Of a stretch of 64,000 bases of DNA, positions 31,122-42,000 are shown in pieces. The notes beneath the pieces were generated by a model that worked only from the letters and a program-made list of their open reading frames with translations, made no database searches and was not told the origin of the DNA. Position numbers and translations under genes: made by a program. This stretch comes from Dendrolimus kikuchii (Eukaryota; Arthropoda; Insecta; Lepidoptera; Lasiocampidae). Positions within the stretch are counted from its first letter, which is position 1, and every line of letters starts with the position of its first letter. Location of the stretch: the NCBI GenBank assembly GCA_019925095.2, contig CM034405.1, positions 11,604,401-11,668,400 of the forward strand. Direction: 5' to 3'.

Positions 31122-31574
31122 TGTTACGACCGAATGCCGACAAAAACAAAGTCACACTTGCGTCTGTAGAAACACATTTTATTACATTTGGACTTCTTTT
31201 GTTTGCTTTGTGTTTAAAATTTATAATTAGAAAAACAGGCCATTGTGTATTGTAATGTTTATGATAGTCATTAGCCAGGTGTGATTCTTAGAAATTATTG
31301 TTATGCGGTCGAGTATTGTGTCCAGACATATTGAATAGTTTAGTATAAAGCAATGCCCGAACGGAGGGGTGAGACAGTCAAAGCGATAACACAAGCGAGG
31401 CAAGACGTTTGTACATTTAGTGACGGACTTTGCGCGTGTTATTGAATTGTGCATTACATTTGGACTTATTGCGTCCGGTTATGTTTGTATCTGTGTTATA
31501 CGTGTTTGTATAGTTCTAATAAATTCTATAGTAATTCAAACAACATTTTAATTCGAGTCACGTAACTCGTAACA
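31122..31574. mobile_element. Probable solo LTR
   Basis: A ~453-base block starts TGTTACGACCG and ends ...GTAACTCGTAACA, giving TG...CA ends with a 7-base inverted terminus (TGTTACG/CGTAACA). An AATAAA signal (31520-31525) lies close to the end, as expected for an R-U5 region read on plus. No matching LTR or internal coding region is nearby. Flanks (tatag / atatc) give no clean target duplication, so the call is tentative. A TGTTACGACCCG start at 35764 may be a relative. Confidence 0.55.
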
Positions 31575-31575
31575 A

Positions 31576-32226
31576 TATCATAAAAATTATTGAGAAAAAA
31601 TAGGTGTTGAAATGTATTTTTTTGAGGTTTCGTAGCCAGTTTGGCAGAAAGAAAATCCTTATATCGTCATATTCATTCGTCCCTTTGTGCATCTGCCCGT
31701 CGCCAGTTATTTTTCAAAGATAATTCTTTATCTAGTGTACGCTACAATATAACGGTTTAGCCAATTTTTGAAAAAAACAAAAAATTAGAGGTAGCCTTAC
31801 AAATAACTTAGTAGTGAAAAAAATACATAAACGTGTGTTGTACATTGTTAGACAGATCTTAAAATTATAATATTGTGCCTTAATGATTATTTTATTTAAG
31901 TTATGATTATATATGATTAGTCTATTAATTACGAGTTATTCATTTCCCACGTCATAAAGTCTAAACTTTATTTTTTTTAATCTATCTAACACTTACTAAA
32001 GTTTTTATTTTAAAATACCTTTTTTGCCATTGTATCGCTCTAATTGTGTGTTTATAAATCGCCTCCGAAATGTTTAATTTTTATTTTGAATAGTATTAAT
32101 CCTAAATATGAGTTTTTTAAGAAAGTGCTTTAATAAAAAATCTAAAATATTTTTGAATTAGATCTGTCTATGGATTTAATAGTGAATTCCACCTATTGCA
32201 GAAAGTATAATTATTGAAGTTCAGTA
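31576..32226. other. Nothing recognised
   Basis: No supportable feature. Confidence 0.4.
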
Positions 32227-32227
32227 A

Positions 32228-32538
32228 TCTATACATATAATAAAATTGTAGAGGTCAAATTTCTGTACAATGAAATAAAATGCTAAAAATCGAGTCAGGG
32301 GGATGTAAGAAGTGAAATAGAACTTATTCCGATTTTTTCAAATTTTTTGTTTCTCTGTTTGTCTGTTTGTATGGGCTAATCTCCGAAACGACTGGACCTA
32401 TTTAAATAAAATTTTGTATGGTGGTAGCGTATATCCCTGGTCGACATATACGATGTTTTTGATCCCGAAAAATTAAAGAGTTCCCGTGGGATAGTTAAAA
32501 AAACTTTCCATGCGGACAAAGTCGCGGGCAGAAGCTAG
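32228..32538 (+). mobile_element. Non-autonomous Helitron, complete
   Basis: It starts TCTATACATATAATAAAATT after A and ends cggacaaagtcgcgggcaga, then AGCTAG before T. Internal 'ccgaaacgactggaccta' is typical of lepidopteran Helitron-derived repeats. 311 bases, non-coding. Confidence 0.78.
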
Positions 32539-32539
32539 T

Positions 32540-33800
32540 TCAATAGTAATTATGTCCTTTTATAAGCATTCAAGTATTAATGGAGTTATGATTAAAATAT
32601 TCCTTTATATTGCATACTTTTATAAATCTTGTAGACTAGCACACTATCTATGCTTGGCATTATGCGTGGGATTTGAACTTTACATTCACATATTCGAAAC
32701 TTTAGAAGATATCGAAATGGTCCATAATTATACATAAATTTAAAATGTAATCCTTACATTTTCATTAAAATTTTACACAAACAGATTTCATATGCAAACA
32801 AGAGTTTAAAACAATGACTATTCATGATTAAATATAAACAGCAATTTCTATTTAAATTCTGCTATCTATTTTGGAATCATGAATATATATTTGAGTTTTA
32901 TTATAAGTATAAAGCGGACATAGATAACTAAATGGAGCAGTTTATGTTAAATTAATTAGCAGTAATAAGCTCGAGGTTTAAATGCCAGTCGAAAACTAGT
33001 TAATCCTAGTTTAAAGCTAAAAATATACCGAAAATGGAAACGTGCAATTTTTTCCTTGCTTGATTTCTTTTGTGGAAACATTGGATGAGATATTCCATAC
33101 GAATGGGTTCATTGAAAAGTCCGCAGTATTGCCGCTTGGCAACGGGCCAGTGTGGCGCACGGATTATCTTCGTCTCTCTGCCCACCAATTGTGATGATGC
33201 AGCGGGGTGGACACCCGGAATTTAGGTTTTGACCCTGTTATCAGGCCCATACTTAATTATGTGGCTCAAAATGTGTGGCACAGCGTATAAGTTGAAAAAG
33301 CGGCCCCATTTCATATTATGTACCCTTTGTTTCTCTTTGTTTTTGGGGTATACCTTTGTTATTTGTTTACTAATTACTGATAACATTTGAATACGTACAT
33401 ACGAATACAAATATCTGTGTAGACATTTTACGAGTTAAATAAATTATCTTTGGTTTACTGGTGGTCTCGCTATAGCATCCCATGGCAGTAGTTTTCGAGA
33501 AAAATGACTGTTAATAACTAAAATACGAATGGACAGATGAACAAACATGACGATTTCAAAAATGTTTCATTTTTGCCAAAAGTACCGTGCCCGTACTGAA
33601 AAATCAGCCAAGTGCGTGTCACTCCATGCTCACGATAAAGGATTTCGAAGAGGCGATTTTTTAATCATTTTGGCAAAAACTAAATCTTGTATAGATCGTC
33701 TTATAGGTTTATTTGTCAGTCTACTCATCTGAAAATTGGGAGTAGCCATTATACGTATAACTGAAGAATTAAATCTGTTTTCATTATTCATAATAATTCA
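32540..33800. other. Nothing recognised
   Basis: Several short frames occur (32510-32737, 33006-33188, 33547-33732) with no motif or homologous pattern that I can name. Confidence 0.4.
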
Positions 33801-33825
33801 TCAATATCCGAGTAAGAACAAAATA

Positions 33826-34560
33826 AGAATTCCTGCGGCCGGGCGGCCTGTCGTAAAAGGCGACAAAATAACCCTCAGTCAGTGGTACGACATTTACCCG
33901 TTTGGATGGCTACCACTTCTAGTGTAAAGTATGCTGTTATAACAACCCTGTTTCGGCATTAGGGGGATTGGAACCAGCCCCCTTAGACAACTAGCATTAG
34001 CGCTAAACAAATAGTATATAAATGTATAGAAATGACATATCGTTACGCTAAGTATTTTTTTTATTGCAGGAGTTCAGCAGACAGGTAGACGGCCCACTTA
34101 ATGGAAAGCGGTTACCATCGCCTATGGACATTTGCAACACCAAAGGTGCTACAGATGCGCTGCTGCTCTCTTAAGGGAGACTGGAACCTGGCCACTAATG
34201 CCGGAACACAACTAAATGGCGACCGACATACTTTAGACTAGGGGTGGTAGCCATCCAGTCGGGCAATTGCCTTACCACCTGGCTGTGGGTTGTTTTGTCG
34301 CCTCTTACGACAGGCCGCCTGGCCGCAGGAAATTGTATTCTTTCTCCGTTCCTGCATGGATAAAAAGTATTATGTCATTCCTATACATTTTCATTCTATT
34401 CGTTTTGCACTAATGCCAGTTGTCTAGGGGGGCTGGTTCCAATCCCCCCTTGGACACCGGCAGCATATTGTCTGGTGTTGTGAAAGTCCATAGGGGATGA
34501 TAACAACCTTCCATCACGTGGACCGTTAGCCTGTCTCCTACTTCAGCAAAAAATATGTTT
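33826..34560. repeat. Composite: family D repeat split by an inverted-repeat insert carrying a reversed family D copy
   Basis: A forward family D copy begins at ~33826 (attcctgcggccgggcggcc) and is interrupted at 'gtttcggcatta' (~33961). It resumes at ~34445 (ttggacaccggcagca) and ends in cttcagcaaaaaat near 34553. The insert has ~80-base inverted ends: gggggattggaaccagcccc at 33961, facing its reverse complement ggggggctggttccaatccc at ~34425-34448. The inner parts (aatgtatagaaatgacat against tgtcattcctatacattt) also pair. Between the arms lies a nearly full family D copy in reverse (34065-34370). Confidence 0.65.
34065..34370 (-). repeat. Family D repeat, near full-length, reverse copy
   Basis: On minus it runs from gcaggaacggagaaagaata to gtctgctgaactcctgcaat, then AAAAAAA, matching 20431-20734 along its whole length. 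Confidence 0.7.
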
Positions 34561-34564
34561 TCAG

Positions 34565-35757
34565 GGGACGGCACAGTTCCATTTCACTGTTTTGAAGCGG
34601 TATTTATTCTACTAAATTTCGGCCATATAAATCAAATTTAAAAACCAATCAATTACAGTTTTTGGAAAACATAACTATGTCGTACAATAACAGATGGATA
34701 TTTTTATTTATTTTATGGTATTCGGAAAACAAATATTTAACAACTAAGTTACTCACTTAGTTAAGATAAGGCAAAGGTTTTGCGCTGTCAAAATATTCAC
34801 AGAATTTTAAAAACCGTCCACTGCGTAGCTACCCTTCGATAACTAACAGCGATCATAAAGTTTGTCGCGAACTATGTATTTATTTTAGATTTTTGGAGTT
34901 TTCTTTTTAATAAAAATAAATTCGTCTTCAAATTAAATAGCAAAAATAAATATTTAAGCGACTTCTTTCTTAAACATTTTGAAGTCGGTGCCAAGAAAAA
35001 CATATAAAAGCAACAACAAATTTGCAAAAAATAGTAATTTATTTATTTAGTTTTAGCTTTTTAGTTTGAAGCTAGTTTTGTTTTGTTCAAAAAAAATATT
35101 TTTACTTTTTAGTTGCGCAAATACTTGAATAGCTTTAGAAATAACATATTAAGCGCCTGTAGAAATTGTAGTACTGGCACGCATATACAAGGTTGCTATC
35201 TTACTCTTTCGTGTATACACTCATCAATAAGCTCTGGATTTCTCTGGTGTCCACTCACCAGATCCTGATTTGGCGACTATGGCACCATCTTGGTAGTATA
35301 GGCTTACGAATAAAGAAAAAAAAATCGCTCCACAATTCAGGAATATAGGGAGGGTGTAACAAAGATGACGACATGCATAACAGTTTTCGAGGGTTTCCCT
35401 CAATTTCCCTTGGATCCATTCCTCAGATCCTGATATGGTGACAATAGGACCAATTCGAGAATATATATACCCTTTCGATTAATAGAAAGTTTTTGAAAAT
35501 CGGTTCAAAAGTGGCGGAGAAATCGAGTAAGGAACATACTAACAAAAAAATGACACAGACGAATTGAGAACCTCCTCAGTTTTGAAGTCGTTTCAAAATC
35601 TTTTTATTCACACAAGCTTGATTTTACAATTATAATAGATATACCTATAGCACTGAGGATTATTTTCTTGAAACTTTATTCATTTGGTTTGGGTGACCTG
35701 TTTGTAAATGGCTAACATAGGTCAAGCTACTTATCCTTGACATTAATGTTCTTTTTA
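34565..35757. repeat. Unassigned intron with a diverged dispersed repeat
   Basis: 34958-35040 (agcgacttctttcttaaaca, gaagtcggtgccaaga) is repeated inside the long-TIR element at 43888-43950. 35225-35310 and 35395-35450 share a duplicated 'ccagatcctgat'/'tcagatcctgat' unit (tggcgactatggcacc against tggtgacaataggacc). This is probably one old DNA element, but ends are not clear. Confidence 0.4.
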
Positions 35758-35763
35758 TGTTTT

Positions 35764-35904
35764 GTTACGACCCGACACCTTGCTTACCAAGTGCCTGCGA
35801 GCTAAATGGCTCTCGAAATGTACAAATTGCAATGATAATTTAACAAAAAGACACGCAAAACACGAATTTAGAAGAAATAACCAGTACAATTTATTTATTA
35901 GGGA
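35764..35904. mobile_element. LTR-like fragment truncated by a Penelope pLTR
   Basis: It starts TGTTACGACCCGACACC, resembling the start of the solo LTR at 31122, but loses similarity. No 3' end. Tentative. Confidence 0.25.
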
Positions 35905-36050
35905 AAGTATTTTCTTAAGTTTTCGCGACTAGTAAACATAATAAAACTACGTTTTAACGGTTTTGAGTGCGGTATTTTATTTGATTTTATTCCGACGTTT
36001 CAAATAAAATATCGCGCTTAAAACCGTTTAAATGTGGTTTTGTTACAATA
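35905..36050 (+). mobile_element. Miniature foldback Penelope pLTR
   Basis: tattttcttaagttttcgcg leads into a palindromic pair. aataaaactacgttttaacg...gtattttatttg (to ~35985) faces caaataaaatatcgcgctta...gtggttttgtta (to ~36050), arms of ~44 bases with a short spacer. The same foldback of pLTR ends is seen in large form at 10105-11685. Confidence 0.65.
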
Positions 36051-36584
36051 GTGAAAGTGTTACATAACTGATCTTCGTCTACCGATATAAGTCGTAATAG
36101 TTTATTGAATGCCTCTGATTCTAAGGATATGACACGTTGAATCAGCGTTTGCTGACCTAATGCTGATATTAGACGGATCAACCGAATTGAATCAATTTCT
36201 TTAAAGGCACAAAACTCGAAGGACACGACGGTAATCAATGACATTAAATGAGTTCCAGTTTTTATTGATCACTGGTTGATTCACTCAAATTGAAAGATGA
36301 AAATGAACCATCTAATATAGGCAAACGAACTTACTATTGCAATTACGATGCGTTGACAATAAAGGAAAATATCTTAAACAACCTTGCTCATCGAGATTAT
36401 CAATCTAAAATTCATTTATTTACAAAAAACATGGAGATGTTAAAAATTAGATTTATTTTAATTAACTAGATTTAATTTATTTAGGTAAATACCGAATTAG
36501 CGTATAATGGAGACGCCACTTTTTTCTTTGGTCTCACTGTTATCGGGATGCTCAAGTATTCTATGCTTAATGTGTATCGGTTTT

Positions 36585-36667
36585 ATTCATATCGAGTGAG
36601 AGTAAGTTTGTGGGCTTCTTTAAGGTTCTTAAAGAAGGCTACAAACTTACGCTAAGTCAATATGAAT
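36585..36667. repeat. Long hairpin just upstream of exon D
   Basis: Core arms of 23 bases (36602-36624 and 36628-36650) with two mismatches and a 3-base loop. The pairing continues imperfectly outward to attcatat/atatgaat at 36585 and 36667. The right foot ends 27 bases before the exon's first base. Confidence 0.85.
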
Positions 36668-36694
36668 GAGATCTTAAATCTTTAAACACACCAG

Positions 36695-36901
36695 GTCGCC
36701 CTGAGCCGGTCGTGTCGTGGTGGATAGATGGCACTTCAGCTCCCCAGTACATAGGAGTGAAGACCGATACACATGTTGTGGTCAATCGATTGGAACTGCA
36801 GTTTCTCAAGCGGGAAGATCTAAATACTACATTTAAGTGTCGTGCAGCGAATACCAATCTAGTACCGCCGCAGGAGAAAGTTGTCAGGCTTGAAATGAAT
36901 T
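36695..36901 (+). CDS. Sidestep-like Ig protein, exon D (second half of Ig domain 2)
   Basis: The acceptor is aaacacaccag and the donor is gtaagt, entering and leaving in phase 1. It reads GRPEPVVSWWIDGTSAPQYI, then VVVNRLELQFLKREDLNTTF, then KCRAANTNLVPPQEKVVRLE. SWW is the C-strand Trp with the double Trp usual in Side domain 2. FKCRAANTN carries the F-strand Cys and the conserved A.NTNL..P segment. NTT is a potential N-glycosylation sequon. The upstream pyrimidine tract is weak, and a stable hairpin sits just before the acceptor. Confidence 0.9.
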
Positions 36902-37120
36902 GTAAGTATTAAAGTTGTAAATTGTAATCTCGTATCTTAAGAGATATTAAGACATAGTTTTATAACTGAATATATATTAATATGAATATGTGTTTGGGAC
37001 AAGCTAATCACTAATAGGATTCTTTTATATTTATTTATCGCTAGCGTCTGTCTTTAAGGGCAGAGCTTTTTATGCTTTTTATATTTATATACCTACTATT
37101 TTCTGACAATGTTATATATA
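36902..37120. other. Short intron stretch, nothing recognised
   Basis: No supportable feature. Confidence 0.4.
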
Positions 37121-37124
37121 TTTT

Positions 37125-37392
37125 TTTTATTGCATGAGTTCAGTAGACAGGCAGCCGGCCCACTTGATGGAAAGCGGTTATAAATGTGCTGCTGCTCTCT
37201 TAAAGGAGACTGGAACCTGGTCGCTAATGCCGGAACACAACACAAGGTTGTTATGGCGGCATACTCTAGACCAGGAGTGGTCGCCATCCAGTCGAGCAAA
37301 TACCCTACCACCTGGCTGTGGGTTCTTTAGTCGCCTCTTACGACAGGCCGCCAGGCCGCAAGAAATTGTATTCTTTCTCCGTTACGGCACGT
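37125..37392 (-). repeat. Family D repeat, reverse copy
   Basis: On minus it runs from gtaacggagaaagaatacaa to gcctgtctactgaactcatg, then caataaaaaaa. It lacks the ~30 bases around 'caaatgtccataggcgatgg', a small internal deletion relative to 20431-20734. Confidence 0.7.
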
Positions 37393-37394
37393 TA

Positions 37395-38285
37395 TATATT
37401 TAATTTTAATACTTTTATATATCTTACAAACGACATTACTACACTAACTAAATTAATTACACCTTGTGTAGCGGCATGTAGAATACGCCTCTGTGCTGAA
37501 TCGACCCAGTAGTTTCCGAGAAAAATGGGTGTTACATACAAGCCCAGAACGACATATAGACATGAAAATTTTATCATACAAATTTTACAATAGCATAAAA
37601 GGTTTTGACAAAATGGTTATGGAACTTTATATAATCAAATCATAAAGAATAACAAAGATACGGGGATATACTTCTTACATGACGGTTTTTATGCAGTCTA
37701 TAAAATCCAGATGTACACGAGTGAAACTGTATGTACTAATTATTGTATATTTTGGTGTGTCTTTTCTTTTAATTAAGAAGATAAACACAGAACACTTATT
37801 ATTACGCCAAATAAGATATGTACGCGGGCAAAGTTGCATATAAAACTCTAGCCAAAACATAAATCGGAGATATTACAATTGTTCCTACAATTTGCACAGT
37901 ATTAACAGCCGCTTCCAGGTAAAACGATTTCAATAATATATTCAACTGAACCGTTTTACAAGTTAACATAACGTTCATGTGTTATTTTATTTCGCATTGT
38001 TACACTACTGTTTTCATTTCATTACCACATATATTTTAACGATTTAGACATAGAGGTATAAAGCGTGGAGATACCAAAGATCTAATGTTTATAAAATTAT
38101 TACCAAGAGTACAAACACTTATGTACATATTAATGCTACGAATTTATTGTCTTAAGGTGTATAATAAAACTGAAAGAATTTGTGTGTTTGAATACGCTAA
38201 CATAACAATAGCCTATGCTACAATTAGATAAATTACCAATATATAGCCAGACAAGTACACTGATTGTATATTTCTAAGATCAGCT
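37395..38285. other. Nothing recognised
   Basis: No supportable feature. Confidence 0.4.
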
Positions 38286-38289
38286 TGTA

Positions 38290-38460
38290 ACTTGTGCATA
38301 GACAATAATTATATTGTATAATGGACAACTCTGGGGCTGGTGTTGAATACCAATAAAACTCTATTGCAAAATTTACCTTGAGCAAAATCAAACCCGTGAC
38401 CTCGTGTTTTAGTGAATTAATCACGCCAATGCAAGACTACTAGACCACAGAGGCAGTCCA
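38290..38460 (-). mobile_element. tRNA-headed SINE, reverse copy
   Basis: On minus it begins tggactgcctctgtggtcta, then gtagtcttgcattggcgtga (A-box-like). cacgaggtcacgggtttgat (B-box-like) follows about 40 bases later. The spacing fits a tRNA-derived Pol III promoter. The 3' part is AT-rich and its end is not clear. The head differs from the SINEs at 3998 and 7471, so it is probably a second family. Confidence 0.55.
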
Positions 38461-38599
38461 CAGTCGCTAGGTCGTTTATGAAGGGTGGTTATTATTAAAT
38501 ATTACTACGTCACAATGTATCGGTAAGAAATTGTTGTAATATAGCGGGATAAACAAATAACTGTCCCCAAAATTTAATAATAGGATAATAATAGAATTA

Positions 38600-38765
38600 A
38601 GCAGATAGGAATATTTTTCGGAGCCTGTTTTTCCTGACAAATACAATCTTGAAGTCTTCAAATCACGAATGAATGAGTATCTTCTAGGTAAGCGGGCTCC
38701 ATCCTAGACCGCGTTATCACTCAGCATCAGGTGAGACAGTGGTCAAACACAAACTTATATATCCA
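38600..38765 (+). mobile_element. LINE C-terminal stub
   Basis: One plus frame reads [20 protein letters not shown], then LLGKRAPS and a stop. The FP..Y.LEVFK.R...YL pattern is common at the C-terminus of lepidopteran LINE ORFs. It is short and broken. Confidence 0.45.
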
Positions 38766-38789
38766 TAAAAAAATGTGTGTATGTACAAT

Positions 38790-40805
38790 TCACACGCAGT
38801 AAAAGTGAAATTTCAGAGAATATACTCACAGATAATTCTTCTGTCACTTTTATTAATACGAATATGATTGCTTTAGCCCACATCCGTCAATACTTATACA
38901 TTATAATTCAAAATAAACTTCTTAAGTAAGTAATTTTTCACAGTAGTAGTCTAAACATTATTATTATCAGTGTTATTTCGGTCCAAATTGGATCTATGTT
39001 TAATCATCGGTCTAATTGACTCTCTAATCGGTGCTGCACAATGTAAAACTCGTGTCTCATTCTCTCACAGGCTTAGCCCTATAGATTTTTATCTCTTTTT
39101 AGTGTTGCTTTTTCGTTTTATCGAGTTTCAAATTACAACGATTTTAAAGAAGTTTCACTTCAAAAATACTTTAGATTTATACTTCTACCCCAATTTGCTA
39201 TTCATAATATATTATTGCTTATTAACCACTATAATATAGGAAGGAAAGAAAAAGATTTTATTTGAAGAAATAGCGACGTAATGTAAAAGCTTTGTACTTA
39301 TTATTTAATGTTGAACTATGGTTTTCAAGAAATGGTACCTCCATCTCTTGTTTAAACCACAATACAAATTCTTGCTACATACGTATTTCTTCTCTTTTTG
39401 TATAATAGTATGTATGTATATCTAATAACATCTATCTTCGTCCCCCCAATTTTGACTTGGAACATGGAAAACTTCGCCATTTTTGTCGTCGGATTCGTTT
39501 GCGGTGTTAAAAAGACAGACATGTGAGAAATAATAAGAATTTGGCAAGTGCAGTGAGTGGTTGAGTGAGTGTGTGTTTAAGTGTCTATCTAATTAATGTA
39601 TTTATTTATTATTATTCGGCAAACGCTTACACAACAACTGAAGGCAACAAAATTATACTATTATCTTCGGCGGCGTCGTGTGTAGCGAGTATCCGGTTTT
39701 CTTACCTGCGGATTCCTCACACATAAAATTGTCTGGTATATTCTCGTTATTAGTAGCGTATTATGTCCTTAAGTCATTCCAAAATTTCGATTCATTAAAA
39801 GAAGCATCAGTGTTATATGAGGAAAAGTAAAGAGGCCCTGTGATATTTCACTGGACCAAATGTAATAACATACAAAAACCAAATTGAATTTAGCCACTCC
39901 AATCCATGTATCCTAATGATTATGGTGTAAAAAAAGTCTTAAGTATTAAATATGCCCGGTTTAATGGAAGCTCTTGAAAAGATTTTATAAATCTTTTTTA
40001 TGCCGGACTCAAATGAATTTTACCGGAAATTTAGAGAAGATAGTAAACTAATTAAGTGCTACGTTAAGTAAGTTTTAAGAGTAGGCCTTTTATGCAGCAA
40101 ATCACTTCAACGTTTTTAGATTTAAAAAAAGGGTTTGGAGCTTACATGAGCACTGAGAAGTTAAATGTGGTTTGAGGGGAACATCGAAAGCGTTTTGGCG
40201 GTAGTACTAAATTAAGGTTAGCGCGCACTGAGGTCAGACATGCATCGAATTTTAAGCTGCGATCTATAACCAAATTCCCTATTAATTAGTTAACAATATC
40301 AACAACCCTCTTGAAAACAAATTGTCTCAGTTAACAGACTTTTTATCGTCTTATAAAAACGTTGAAGCCATCTAGATTTTATACTAGAATAGCAAATTAT
40401 GACGTCATATTTAAACGAATCAAATGGCATATTTTATCGGCATAGTGTTATTTATGGTTTAAAAAGTAATTTAAATTATTCTGGTTTGTGTTGCTGTCCT
40501 CGAGTACAGCTATATGTAAATTTTAAAGAAAATCAACACTCCAGCCCCACCACTTGGACACTCCATCGAAGACGGTCCAAATCAATAACGTAGCCTAAGA
40601 CTCACACACAGTGACATTTTATTATGTGATCTTAAGGATATATTTAAGAATAAGTTTACTTGTTAGAATATGTATTCAAGGAAGATGTATTATACAACTT
40701 TTTAGCCGCCATTTTGTTTCAGAGGCAAATTTAAGGCTTGTAGCAACGCCAACGTCCTTGAAGATTACGGGGATTTCATAGACGCGGTCTTTTTTTTAGA
40801 TGCAT
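38790..40805. other. Nothing recognised (2 kb)
   Basis: AT-rich intron DNA. No splice-bounded coding block or element end was found on either strand. Confidence 0.4.
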
Positions 40806-40807
40806 TA

Positions 40808-41060
40808 TTATTTTACATACATAACTTCACGCCAGTTCCCTTGCGGGGTAGGCACGAACAACAGAGCGCCATTTAGGCTTATTCTTACACACCTCACGGG
40901 CTTCTTTGACAATCATAACTCTTGTCATGCACGCTCGTCTGTTCTTAAGGCTCCTGACATCACCTTCTGCTAGTACACGATCAATTTGATTATGGAAGGT
41001 GTGTCGTGGCCTTCCACGACTTCTGCATCCATCCACTTTTGCATTGTATATCTGTATATT
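40808..41060 (-). mobile_element. LINE 3' tail with (TATG)n end (family T), best-preserved copy
   Basis: The minus strand has an open 69-codon frame: MDGCRSRGRPRHTFHNQIDR, VLAEGDVRSLKNRRACMTRV, MIVKEAREVCKNKPKWRSVV, then RAYPARELA and a stop, with TATG repeats following at 40814. This defines the C-terminus of the parent LINE. All other family T copies can be read against it. Confidence 0.7.
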
Positions 41061-41089
41061 GTATCTTGCATTCGTATATTATTATTTTA

Positions 41090-42000
41090 TTATGAATAAA
41101 TAAGTAGCATTTAAAAATATAACAAAATCAAATTATTTTTCTTTCTTTTATAAAGATGTAGATATTTTTATTCTGTTTTTAATTTAATTTATTTTAAATT
41201 TTAATTGATTTAGTATTTGGCTATAAATTCTCCAAACATGTAGTAGCATTATTTTTATGAAGTCGCCATTTTAATAACTTTTTGACTACTATTCTATTAG
41301 GGTTTTTAGAATTTATGGGATAAATATCTTTTGCTCTTCTAAAAAAATCAGGATTATCTTGGCCAAATTTCTAAAATGTACATGCTTGGCAATGTCAATC
41401 ATTTTAATTTCGAAAAAAGTAGCTTGCATAAATGTCATTGCGGTACACAATATAAAAAATAAGTTGTGCGCAGACAGTTTGCCGATGGTCGCATCTCCCG
41501 CTTCCTACGACTGGGGCCGGAGCTTGTCTAAGTAGTACTAAGAACTAGACGACCGCGAGTCACGGGTGTGGGAGGCGGGAGGGATTGTTATCGGCAAACC
41601 TTCTGCGCACGAATTATCATTTTTTGTCCAATAAATGCTTTTTCTGCATCCGTCGAATTACCCCAAAGCACTAAGTCATAACGTAATATATCTGCAATAA
41701 AACCGTGATAAGCAGATAATAAATACTGTTGCTTTGTGACGATGTTTTCCTTAGAGTGTGTAAGATGTAAACGAATTTATTAATTTTAATACAAACTTTG
41801 CTTACATGAGGCTTCCAAGACATGTATTTATCCAAAATTATACCTAGAAATAAACTTTCAGTATCTTCAGAAATATTTTCTCTTTTAGTAAATAATATTT
41901 AATATTGAATCTTTGCTTTGATATGTATCAAATTGTATTATTTTTGTTTTTGATGAATTTGCAAGTAAATTTTTAGAACTATTCAATACAGCGACCAATT
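41090..42000 (-). mobile_element. Degraded Jockey/CR1-like LINE, interrupted by a MITE
   Basis: Minus-strand frames carry the thumb block FLGIILDKYMSWKPHVSKVC near 41805-41865 and FVYILHTLRK near 41760. A DILRYDLVLWGNSTDAEKA-like block is near 41640-41690, then, beyond a 145-base insert, NPDFFRRAKDIYPINSKNPN-like sequence near 41310-41345. The order matches the LINE at 1-1185. Several indels; inactive. Confidence 0.6.
41466..41610. mobile_element. MITE with ~21-bp terminal inverted repeats
   Basis: It starts gtgcgcagacagtttgccga and ends with the near-perfect inverted copy tcggcaaaccttctgcgcac. Pairing may extend outward (ataagtt/gaattat). The centre is GC-rich (ctcccgcttcctacgactgg). It splits LINE coding sequence, so it is an insertion. 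No clear target duplication was identified. Confidence 0.65.

Noticed and set aside
30983..31230. Reading exon C through its donor to 31230 as a longer coding exon
   Set aside because: A good donor (gtatga) lies at the family-typical position, and the extension has no Ig features and runs into the LTR.
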